Below are positions 7,808 to 15,619 of a stretch of DNA of 38,028 bases, one piece after another (position 1 is the first letter of the stretch; the number at the start of each line of letters is the position of its first letter). Below the pieces are notes generated by a model that saw nothing but the letters and a program-made list of their open reading frames with translations, was not told the DNA's origin and ran no database searches. The position numbers and the translations under genes were made by a program. The DNA comes from Chlamydiales bacterium (GTDB lineage Bacteria; Chlamydiota; Chlamydiia; Chlamydiales; JARBTQ01). The DNA is taken from positions 1 to 38,028 of the forward strand of contig JARBTQ010000026.1 of NCBI GenBank assembly GCA_029240075.1, written 5' to 3'.

Positions 7808-10102
7808 ATGGATAATCCAAATTCTTTTAATGTAAATAATAGTAATTATGATCCGAAACAACTGATCTCTATTCCAGATGATGAAAGTACTAAAAATAAT
7901 GTTCTTATCAACTTGTCAATAAATCTTCCAGCCTCTCAGCAAGCTACTGTAGGAAAAATACAACGTATAGTAAGTACATCACACATAGAGACTATTAATC
8001 AAAGTAAATCAGAATTAGAAAATAAAAAGACTTACAATACTGAACAGGTTAAACAACGAAGATCTCTACAACAACGTTCAAACAATATGAAATTGAAAGA
8101 AGTTCGGTCTAAATATGAGACAATGAAAGGAATTTTTACAAAAGAGGGGCGAATCCAATCAGTTATTACAGACACAGAAAAACAACTTAATATTCTTTTT
8201 TCTGCGGAGACAGATCTAACTAACCAACAAACAGCTCAAAACAAAATAGTCCAAGAGAAGGTACTGCGCACCCTTATTCATAAATTTCCTAATGAATGTA
8301 ATAACCAAAAGTTTATGAAAGCTTTCAAAGAAGGGGGATTTGATCAAGCTATAGAAACTGTTTCTGAACTGAAAACTAAATCTGATTTGAGAGCTCATGT
8401 GCACTTTGCAATACCCGATTTTACTAAAAAATTGGAGGCTTTAAAACAGGAAAAAGAATTAGCAAAAAACGAAATAAGGGGTATTATCCAAGATATTGCA
8501 CAATTATTCTCCATCAAAGATCCGAAAAATATTACTGAGTATAACGCAGTTAATCAAGCTCTTATAGAGCTCCTACGTAATGGATTAAGGAGCAAAGCCT
8601 ATGAAATACTAAAAGAACAGTCTGATGAGCCCTTAATCCAATTGTTACACGAGCTTTGTTCAGGGATCTATAACCAAGTTAAAGCCATTGATGCTTATGC
8701 TGAACTTGGAAAAGATGTTCTGGAACAAACAAAAAGGGAGCTTGAAAAATCAAAAGAGACTCGCCCTCTAATCAGCATGGGCTCTATTGGTTTGGATATA
8801 CATAGCACGATTCAAAATAGCCATAATACTACTAAAAAACACTTACTTACCGACCATCATATAACTGGTAAAGCTAAATATACTTTCAGTGGCCATATTA
8901 GACAAACCTTAGGGAGTTTGGCTAGTGAAGGTGGCATTAGAAGAGCCATTGCTTCGCTATTCGGGCATGGTACCTATGACTCCCATAAGAATCTTGCTAA
9001 TAATCCTTCGTTGCGTAGCACGCGTACGATAGCTTTAGGCACTGGGGATGACAAATTATCTCTTCGATTAAATAATGTTTACACGGGCTCGCCTACTATA
9101 GGGGATGATATTATAGCCCCTGAATTTGAAGCAACCCTTATAGCCGCGGAAAATAGTCAGTTAGATGACATGCTCGGTCGTAATGAAACAGCTCCCAAGT
9201 TACCTCATATGATCTCTTATACAAATCTTCAAAATTGGAATAAAAGTGGAGGAGAGGGTCCCCGCAGCAGAACTATCATGGCTTTAGCAGAGAAATACCC
9301 TACATCTTTTTGCGGGGTTACTTTATCTAAAGATAGTAGTTTTTATAAAAAAGGGGTTCTTTCAACAAATATCCTTCCTTGGTACAAAAAACTTCCTGTT
9401 ATAGGAAAAAAGGAGATCAAACCAAAGCCCGAAGATTTCATCAGCAATATTGAAGCACTTTTTATTAAAAAATCCTCTAATGCGGATAAACTTAGTATTA
9501 ATCGAGAGCCCTGTAAAAAAGAAGGTTTTGTACTCCCTTCTAATATTTCAGATCCTGATTTAGTAAAAATTATTAATGCTTCTCTAAAACAAACACATAA
9601 TATATGTAGCATTATAAGGAAAGAACACCCCATTCCAACAAATAGTGAATTATGGGGAGCTCATATAGAGACTTTTTACTCTATACTGCAAGAAGGGATC
9701 ACCCTCCACTTAGCAAAACAATTGACAGAACAAGGTATTAAGCAAGCAACGATACAAGCTAATGCCTCATGTAAAGAGGATATAGACCGAGGGGGAATGG
9801 AAAATGCAAAACAGGAGTTTTTATCTTTGGTCAATACTTTAAATAAACCAAACCTCAATGCTTCAGAAAAAGAAACAGCTATTGTAGACTTTAAACAAAA
9901 AATTGTTGGTATCATAGAAAGCCGGGCCTTATCGGCTCGTAACAGGGTAATTTTGGAGCACAGAATGACACATATACTTTCCCTTATTAAGCTAGTCGAA
10001 TGGGAAAAATTTGACTTTGATCAGATGCTTCAAGAGTTGTTACAGGAAATTTGGGAGAAACCAGGAATGACTATAGACTCCTCCGAGCATAAGCTTGCCT
10101 AA
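7808..10102 (+). CDS. Hypothetical protein, large, no recognised family
   Basis: 764 residues. I do not recognise the family. The start has a good AAGGAG ribosome site seven nt upstream. Residues about 55-330 are charged and helical with probable coiled coils. A middle part (about 345-520) is richer in Gly, Ser and His and includes S-G-H-I-R-Q-T-L-G and G-G-E-G-P-R-S-R. The last third is again helical. There is no signal peptide, membrane segment or clear catalytic motif. The N-terminus is rich in Asn and Ser and low in charge, which would be compatible with type III secretion in a chlamydia, but that is only inference. It stands alone between divergent prfC and convergent tag. Confidence 0.8.
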   Translation: MDNPNSFNVNNSNYDPKQLISIPDDESTKNNVLINLSINLPASQQATVGKIQRIVSTSHIETINQSKSELENKKTYNTEQVKQRRSLQQRSNNMKLKEVRSKYETMKGIFTKEGRIQSVITDTEKQLNILFSAETDLTNQQTAQNKIVQEKVLRTLIHKFPNECNNQKFMKAFKEGGFDQAIETVSELKTKSDLRAHVHFAIPDFTKKLEALKQEKELAKNEIRGIIQDIAQLFSIKDPKNITEYNAVNQALIELLRNGLRSKAYEILKEQSDEPLIQLLHELCSGIYNQVKAIDAYAELGKDVLEQTKRELEKSKETRPLISMGSIGLDIHSTIQNSHNTTKKHLLTDHHITGKAKYTFSGHIRQTLGSLASEGGIRRAIASLFGHGTYDSHKNLANNPSLRSTRTIALGTGDDKLSLRLNNVYTGSPTIGDDIIAPEFEATLIAAENSQLDDMLGRNETAPKLPHMISYTNLQNWNKSGGEGPRSRTIMALAEKYPTSFCGVTLSKDSSFYKKGVLSTNILPWYKKLPVIGKKEIKPKPEDFISNIEALFIKKSSNADKLSINREPCKKEGFVLPSNISDPDLVKIINASLKQTHNICSIIRKEHPIPTNSELWGAHIETFYSILQEGITLHLAKQLTEQGIKQATIQANASCKEDIDRGGMENAKQEFLSLVNTLNKPNLNASEKETAIVDFKQKIVGIIESRALSARNRVILEHRMTHILSLIKLVEWEKFDFDQMLQELLQEIWEKPGMTIDSSEHKLA

Positions 10103-10117
10103 ACAGTGTAACTGTTT
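10101..10117 (+). terminator. Short hairpin overlapping the stop codon
   Basis: AAACAGT and ACTGTTT pair over 7 bp around a 3-nt loop and overlap the stop codon of the preceding gene. Only four T follow the loop side, so terminator activity is uncertain. Confidence 0.35.
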
Positions 10118-10166
10118 TACCCCCTTTCTCTACCTAGGCTTCACTAAAAGTTATTAAAATAAACGG

Positions 10167-10189
10167 TGAGTAAGGGGGGGGCTTACTCA
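10167..10189. repeat. Hairpin with an all-G loop between convergent genes
   Basis: TGAGTAAG (10167-10174) and CTTACTCA (10182-10189) are perfect 8-bp arms enclosing seven G. It sits in the 225-bp gap between the convergent 7808 gene and tag. It has no flanking T tract, so its role as a terminator is unproven. Confidence 0.5.
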
Positions 10190-10327
10190 GTAAATATTTA
10201 GAGTATAATTCAAGTATAAAATTGTGTTAAGGATCTAGCTGAAAATCAAACATTAAAAAATTGCAAGAAACACTATAAAATTTCATCTAACAATTAACGA
10301 ATGCGAATCGTGCCGTGCTGCCATCGT

Positions 10328-10915
10328 TTAGGACTTATTTCTCCTCTCCTTGATCTGCGCCTTAAAACAACTTTGCATATGATCATTGACAAGGCCAACA
10401 GCTTGTATGTAAGCATAGATAATGCCCTCCCCGACAAAACTCATTCCTCGTTTTTTAAGGTCTTTCGAAAGGGCTTTAGCTTCTGGGTTTGTTCTAGGGA
10501 TATCATCGAGGGTTGCAGGAAGATGCACCTTTGGTTTGTTATTGACATAGCACCAAAGGTAAGTATCAAATGAGCCAAATTCTTTCTGAATAGCTAAAAA
10601 TACTTGGGCATTTTTGCGCACAGAATATACTTTTAGACGATTACGAATGATATCGCCTGTAGCTAAGATATGTTCTAATTCATCATCACTCATGATTGCG
10701 CACTTAGCTGGGTCAAATTGCTTAAATGCATTGCGATATCCATTGCGCCGTTTGAGAATGGTATACCAGCTTAAACCTGCTTGTGCTCCTTCAAGGATTA
10801 ACATTTCAAATAGTAATTGGTCTGAATGAACTGGCTCGCCCCATTCATTGTCATGATAATCGATATAATCGAGCTTATCTGCTGGAAGCCATTTGCATCT
10901 AGGTAAAGTTGTCAT
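10328..10915 (-). CDS. tag: DNA-3-methyladenine glycosylase I (Tag)
   Basis: 195 residues, close to the 187 of E. coli Tag. It excises 3-methyladenine from alkylated DNA to begin base excision repair. The zinc ligands of the family are visible: Cys7 in R-C-K-W, His21 in Y-H-D-N-E-W-G, and His179 and Cys183 in N-D-H-M-Q-S-C. The base-recognition region L-E-G-A-Q-A-G-L-S-W (Glu42, Trp50) is intact. It lies 140 bp downstream of the leuS-waaA set on the same strand. A second, unrelated alkylpurine glycosylase is encoded at 18753. The N-terminus fits the family well, although no strong ribosome site is seen. Confidence 0.95.
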   Translation of the reverse strand: MTTLPRCKWLPADKLDYIDYHDNEWGEPVHSDQLLFEMLILEGAQAGLSWYTILKRRNGYRNAFKQFDPAKCAIMSDDELEHILATGDIIRNRLKVYSVRKNAQVFLAIQKEFGSFDTYLWCYVNNKPKVHLPATLDDIPRTNPEAKALSKDLKKRGMSFVGEGIIYAYIQAVGLVNDHMQSCFKAQIKERRNKS

Positions 10916-11055
10916 TTTGTAGACGATATAAGTATCGCTCCTCTGTTTAAATCAAAATAAGAGTTATTTTAATAAAAGGCTATGCAAAAGTTATATCAAA
11001 AAATAACTTAAAATCTGTCTAGACTAGATAAAACAATATATAACTTAATTAGCTT

Positions 11056-11544
11056 TTAATCATCCCCTTCAAGCTGCTGCATGATCTCTTTTTCTAAGGA
11101 CACTAGAGAAGTAGCGGTTAACTCCGCTTTTTTGATTACGAGCATTTCTCCTGTTTCAGCGATTTCATAGTAACGAACAATTTGTTGCTTTGGAGAAAGT
11201 TCCCTGCGCCAAACAATCTGTTTGCGCCGTTCCAAATATAATGCGATGAAAAATGGTAAACAGGGATCGATCCCTTCCTGTTGCATCTGTGTTTTTAAAA
11301 GTTGTAGAGCTTTCTGATCTTTACTCAATGTCTTTTCTTTACTTTTCTTCGCTGGGATTATTCCTTTCCAATAACTTCCTGCAGGTTGAGGACCTAATTG
11401 CGGCCAACATGTCATACACAAGTCTTTACGATCATACCCCTCATCTTGTGGGACTAATAGGGAAAAGTAATCGTTTCCAGCATCAAAAGCCTGCTTACAT
11501 TGATAACAGGCAGAGGAACGTGTAGGAATCTTTAAGAGTTGCAT
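11056..11544 (-). CDS. Conserved-looking protein with two CxxC pairs (possible zinc binder)
   Basis: 162 residues when started at the ATG at 11544, which has a GGGGAG ribosome site 5 nt upstream; an earlier ATG at 11589 would add 15 residues inside waaA. Cys13, Cys16, Cys43 and Cys46 form C-Y-Q-C and C-M-T-C, which suggests a zinc ribbon of about 30 residues. The remainder is helical and charged, and the C-terminus is acidic. I do not recognise the family. It overlaps the end of waaA by 13 nt, so translation is probably coupled and it belongs to the leuS-waaA unit. A link to LPS or translation is only suggested by position. Confidence 0.75.
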   Translation of the reverse strand: MQLLKIPTRSSACYQCKQAFDAGNDYFSLLVPQDEGYDRKDLCMTCWPQLGPQPAGSYWKGIIPAKKSKEKTLSKDQKALQLLKTQMQQEGIDPCLPFFIALYLERRKQIVWRRELSPKQQIVRYYEIAETGEMLVIKKAELTATSLVSLEKEIMQQLEGDD

Positions 11545-12857
11545 ACTCTCCCCTTTTGCTGCGACTCTAATGACTCTAAATGGTTCCAAGTCCGCTGCAA
11601 AGCTCCTTGCTGTGCCAAATAGACTTGCTTCCCTATTAATCCCTGCTCCTTTCGCAATTGAGAATCTAGACTTAATTCCAAAATGGTTTGATAGAGCGTA
11701 TCAACCGTAACCTGAATCCCTCCTTGATGGGTACGCATCATCTCCAAAAAATCAGGTTGTTTGTGCATGTAAGGCCCATAGATTGTGGGGACTCCATAAG
11801 CTGCAGGCTCCATAATATTATGTCCTCCAATTGGAACAAAACTTCCCGCTACAATAGCGACATCAGCAACTTGGTAGCATTGTTTAAGCAAGCCCATAGT
11901 GTCGATTAAGATAACCTGACTATCTGGTTTGATCTCTTGACTATAACGGCTGAAGCTTAGGTTTAGCTTTTTCAATAACTGTGCTACTTCATTGAACCTT
12001 TCAGGATGCCTTGGGACAAGAATCACTTTTAAAGTAGGAAGCTGCGACCATAGAGCCTTTAGTGATTGCAGAATCAGTTTCTCTTCTTTTGGATGGGTAG
12101 AACCAACTACAATTGTTAAACTTTCATTCTGTAAACCTAAGGTTTCTTTAAATTCTACTTTCTGTTCGTAAGCCATCTCAGTTTCAACATGGTCTAATTT
12201 CAAATTACCAGTCACTCGAAGCTTTTTTTCTTTTAGTCCAAGCTGTAAGAAACGCTCTTTATATACCTCACTCTGTAGGCACCACATTTCAGGCAGGTTA
12301 AGCAGGTATTGAGCCCAACCTTTTATCCAAAAATAGCGTCCGAAAGAACGCTCCGATATTTTGCCATTAACTACAGCAATTCGAGCCCCCAGTCTCTTTG
12401 CTGAACTTAAAAAATTGTACCAAAGGTCTGTTTCACAAATGATAATCCGATCGGGACGAATGGCTCTAACAAGAGGCTTAATAATATAGGGTAGGTCAAG
12501 TGGCAAATAGATATAAGCATTTGCCTCTTTGATGGAGCGCTTAGCTTCCGCATGCCCTGTTTCGGTTACGGAAGAGATTAATAGAAAGGCTTGAGGGTCT
12601 TTCTCTCGCCATAACTTAACTAGAGGAGCTATTGCTTTGGTTTCTCCAACAGATACAGCATGAAACCAAATTACTTTTCTCCCCTGTAAATTGCTTATCT
12701 TTGGAAAATCTCTACCTAGACGTTTTCTAAGACTTGTACGGTATTTTCCATACCGTACGTAGTCATAAATTAGTTTTGGAGCAAGACAAAGAGTTAATAA
12801 ATGTATTGCTACTTGATATATAATTGAAAAGAGAAATTTCACTCTTTTACACCACAA
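11532..12857 (-). CDS. waaA: 3-deoxy-D-manno-octulosonic acid (Kdo) transferase
   Basis: About 435-441 residues, the size of GT30 Kdo transferases. The enzyme attaches Kdo to lipid A on the cytoplasmic face of the inner membrane; the Chlamydia orthologue (GseA/KdtA) is multifunctional. An N-terminal hydrophobic segment (about residues 8-30) anchors it. Conserved elements are W-F-H-A-V-S-V-G-E-T (catalytic Glu), I-C-E-T-D-L-W-Y-N, V-V-G-S-T-H-P-K-E-E, V-P-R-H-P-E-R-F and N-I-M-E-P-A-A-Y-G-V-P-T. There is no ATG near the 5' end. The frame opens with TTG at 12857 inside the end of leuS, and GTG at 12839 is an alternative start. The overlap with leuS and the leuS-waaA order match Chlamydia. Confidence 0.95.
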   Translation of the reverse strand: MWCKRVKFLFSIIYQVAIHLLTLCLAPKLIYDYVRYGKYRTSLRKRLGRDFPKISNLQGRKVIWFHAVSVGETKAIAPLVKLWREKDPQAFLLISSVTETGHAEAKRSIKEANAYIYLPLDLPYIIKPLVRAIRPDRIIICETDLWYNFLSSAKRLGARIAVVNGKISERSFGRYFWIKGWAQYLLNLPEMWCLQSEVYKERFLQLGLKEKKLRVTGNLKLDHVETEMAYEQKVEFKETLGLQNESLTIVVGSTHPKEEKLILQSLKALWSQLPTLKVILVPRHPERFNEVAQLLKKLNLSFSRYSQEIKPDSQVILIDTMGLLKQCYQVADVAIVAGSFVPIGGHNIMEPAAYGVPTIYGPYMHKQPDFLEMMRTHQGGIQVTVDTLYQTILELSLDSQLRKEQGLIGKQVYLAQQGALQRTWNHLESLESQQKGRVCNS

Positions 12858-15417
12858 GGTTTACAATTTTATCTGGAACAAAGACAACCTTTTTAATATC
12901 TCCGGTCAGAAACTTATTCACGTTTTGGTCCTTAGTCGCCAACGCAACAATTTCTTGCTCCCCTTTTCCAGCCGGTAAATCTAATCTTGCACGCACTTTC
13001 CCATTGACTTGGACCACATAAGTGACGACATCATCAATTAAATATTGGGGATCAACAGTTGGCCATGACTCATAGGCCACACTTTCAGCTCCCCCTAATT
13101 GTTGCCATAACTCCTCAGCCATATGGGGTGCAAAAGGAGAGAGTGCTTGAACTGCCATCTTTAGTACTGACTTAGGATAAGCAGACAATGAAGTGAATTC
13201 ATTGATAAATTCCATCATCTTCGAGACTGCGGTATTGAATTGCAGGGTGTCTAAGTCTTTGGTTATACCATCAACCAAGCGATGCCCCAATTTAAGAGCC
13301 TCTTTTGTCTCCTCATTGGTCACTTTAGGAGAATTAACCATATCGTAAAAACGATTCAAGAAACGGCGACATCCAGTGACAGCATCTGTATTCCAGACCT
13401 TTTCTTTATCAAGAGGTCCCATAAACATGGTATATAAGCGTAAGGAATCAGCCCCAAATTCTTCAACAATATCGTCAGGAGTTACACCGTTAAGTTTCGA
13501 CTTCGACATCTTTTCAACTTGCGATAGCAGCTTTTCATCGTTTTTTTTCCAGAAATAACTTCCATCTTTCTCATAAACTTCTGAAGGATCAATATATTCT
13601 CCGCCTGGTCTACGATAGGAACGGCTAGTAACAATTCCTGGATAACGATACTTTAAAAATGGCTCAGGTGTAGAAACATGACCACAATCGTATAAAACTT
13701 TATGCCAAAAGCGAGCGTAAAGCAGGTGTAATACAGCATGTTCAACTCCTCCAAGATACATATCCACAGGCATCCAATAACGCTCTGTATCCGCACCCCA
13801 AGCTGCTTTTTCGTTTAAAGGATCACAAAAGCGTAAATAATACCAGCAAGAACCTGCCCACTGTGGCATGGTGTTTGTTTCACGGCGTGCAGGTAAGCCT
13901 GTTTTTGGATCTCTAATCTCTACCCACTCTTTTACATTAGCTAAAGGACTTTCGCCACTGTCCGATGGTTTGTAGTCAACCACTTCAGGAGGACACAAGG
14001 GAAGTTCGTCCAAATCAAGAACTCGTTTTGTTCCATCTTTAAAATGCAAAATAGGAAACGGCTCCCCCCAATACCTTTGACGGGAAAAAAGCCAATCACG
14101 CAACTTGTAATTTACAAAACGTTGTCCATGCCCCTCTTGCTCTAGCCAATGGGTTGTTTTTTCGATCACCTGTGGTTGAGAGACACCATTTAAGTTCAAA
14201 CCTCTTTGATTATCGCACTGATAACCTAATCCAGCCCCAGTCCAACAATGCTTCCCTTGCTGTACAGCTTCAATTAAATCGTCTACAGAAAAATAAGTTC
14301 CCAATTCAGTTACATCTTTTTCTTCGGGCAAAATAACAGGAGTGATTTCTAGGCTAAATTTATGCGCAAAGGCAAAGTCCCGCTCATCATGCGCAGGAAC
14401 CCCCATAACGGCGCCCGTTCCATAATTCATTAAAACATAATCTGAAATCCAAATAGGAATTCTTTTCTGGTTAACAGGGTTAATGGCGTAAGCACCCGTC
14501 CACACTCCAGTTTTTTCCTCATTTAATTCAGTTCTGTCAAGATCACTTTTGGAAGAGGTTTCTTTACGATAATTAGCTACCACTTCTTTTTGTTGTGGCG
14601 TGGTGATTTTGTCAACTAGAGTATGCTCGGGAGCTAAAACCACATAACTCACACCAAATAGTGTATCGGGTCGAGTTGTAAAAACAGTAATCTGTTCCTG
14701 AGTAGAGGTTTCACAAAAAGAAACTTTAGCCCCTTGGCTACGACCAATCCAATTTTTTTGCAATTGTCTCACATTCTCAGGCCAGTCGACTAAATCCAAA
14801 TCCTTGATTAATCGCTCAGCATAGGCAGTGATTTTTAAAACCCATTGCTTAAGTGGGCGTCGCTCCACAGGGTATCCCCCCTCTTTTGTCTTGCCATTTT
14901 CGATCTCTTCATTGGCAACAACTGTTCCTAAGGTTGGACAATAATTCACTAACATTTCAGCTTCATAGGCTAAACCCTTGCGATAGAGCTCTGTGAAAAT
15001 CCATTGAGTCCACTTGTAGTAGTTAGGGTCACTAGTTGCTATCTCACGCTCCCAATCATAGCTAAAACCCACAGCTTTTAATTGCCGACGGTAGTTATCC
15101 ACATTCTTTTTAGTCGTAATAGCAGGATGAACCCCTGTACGGATTGCATATTGCTCTGCTGGCAAGCCGAAACTGTCCCAACCCATAGGGTGCAAAACAT
15201 TGTAACCTTTTTGCCTGTAATAACGCGCTAAAATGTCACTTGTAGTATATCCTGATACGTGCCCTACATGCAAACCTGCTCCTGAAGGGTAAGGAAACAT
15301 ATCTAAAATATAATACTTAGGCTTTGTAGAACTCACGTCACTTTTAAAAGTTTTCTTTTCGTCCCAAAATTTCTGCCATTTAGGCTCAATAAAATGGTGG
15401 TCGTATTTTTTATCCAT
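12847..15417 (-). CDS. leuS: Leucyl-tRNA synthetase
   Basis: 856 residues when started at the ATG at 15417 (M-D-K-K-Y-D-H-H-F), which fits the family N-terminus; an upstream ATG at 15465 would add 16 untypical residues. It is a class I synthetase that charges tRNA-Leu. The HIGH box appears as H-V-G-H (residues 50-53) in P-Y-P-S-G-A-G-L-H-V-G-H, and K-M-S-K-S follows in the last third. The CP1 editing domain contains T-T-R-P-D-T-L-F-G and G-A-V-M-G-V-P-A-H-D. The anticodon-binding part and the C-terminal domain ending near V-Q-V-N-G-K-V-R are intact. It is the first gene of the leuS-waaA-four-Cys unit and is divergent from rnr. Confidence 0.98.
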   Translation of the reverse strand: MDKKYDHHFIEPKWQKFWDEKKTFKSDVSSTKPKYYILDMFPYPSGAGLHVGHVSGYTTSDILARYYRQKGYNVLHPMGWDSFGLPAEQYAIRTGVHPAITTKKNVDNYRRQLKAVGFSYDWEREIATSDPNYYKWTQWIFTELYRKGLAYEAEMLVNYCPTLGTVVANEEIENGKTKEGGYPVERRPLKQWVLKITAYAERLIKDLDLVDWPENVRQLQKNWIGRSQGAKVSFCETSTQEQITVFTTRPDTLFGVSYVVLAPEHTLVDKITTPQQKEVVANYRKETSSKSDLDRTELNEEKTGVWTGAYAINPVNQKRIPIWISDYVLMNYGTGAVMGVPAHDERDFAFAHKFSLEITPVILPEEKDVTELGTYFSVDDLIEAVQQGKHCWTGAGLGYQCDNQRGLNLNGVSQPQVIEKTTHWLEQEGHGQRFVNYKLRDWLFSRQRYWGEPFPILHFKDGTKRVLDLDELPLCPPEVVDYKPSDSGESPLANVKEWVEIRDPKTGLPARRETNTMPQWAGSCWYYLRFCDPLNEKAAWGADTERYWMPVDMYLGGVEHAVLHLLYARFWHKVLYDCGHVSTPEPFLKYRYPGIVTSRSYRRPGGEYIDPSEVYEKDGSYFWKKNDEKLLSQVEKMSKSKLNGVTPDDIVEEFGADSLRLYTMFMGPLDKEKVWNTDAVTGCRRFLNRFYDMVNSPKVTNEETKEALKLGHRLVDGITKDLDTLQFNTAVSKMMEFINEFTSLSAYPKSVLKMAVQALSPFAPHMAEELWQQLGGAESVAYESWPTVDPQYLIDDVVTYVVQVNGKVRARLDLPAGKGEQEIVALATKDQNVNKFLTGDIKKVVFVPDKIVNLVV

Positions 15418-15538
15418 AATCTTGATGGGTAGAGTGTTAATTATTTTAAAATTGAGTGTCATCATACGATGAAAATGCTAATCTATGCAACCCTGTTAAG
15501 CATCTTTTTATATAAAGGTCTGTTAGAAAGAAAAATAA

Positions 15539-15567
15539 TTACAATCTAGACTTAAATCAGGTATTAT
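15539..15567 (+). promoter_or_regulatory. Possible promoter for rnr
   Basis: TTACAA (15539-15544), 17-nt spacer, TATTAT (15562-15567). The -10 is good and the -35 poor. It would give a leader of about 45 nt before the rnr ATG at 15620. Confidence 0.35.
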
Positions 15568-15619
15568 ATGAAATCAACTATATAAATCATAACCGAACCC
15601 GCAACTGAGATTGTGCGAT

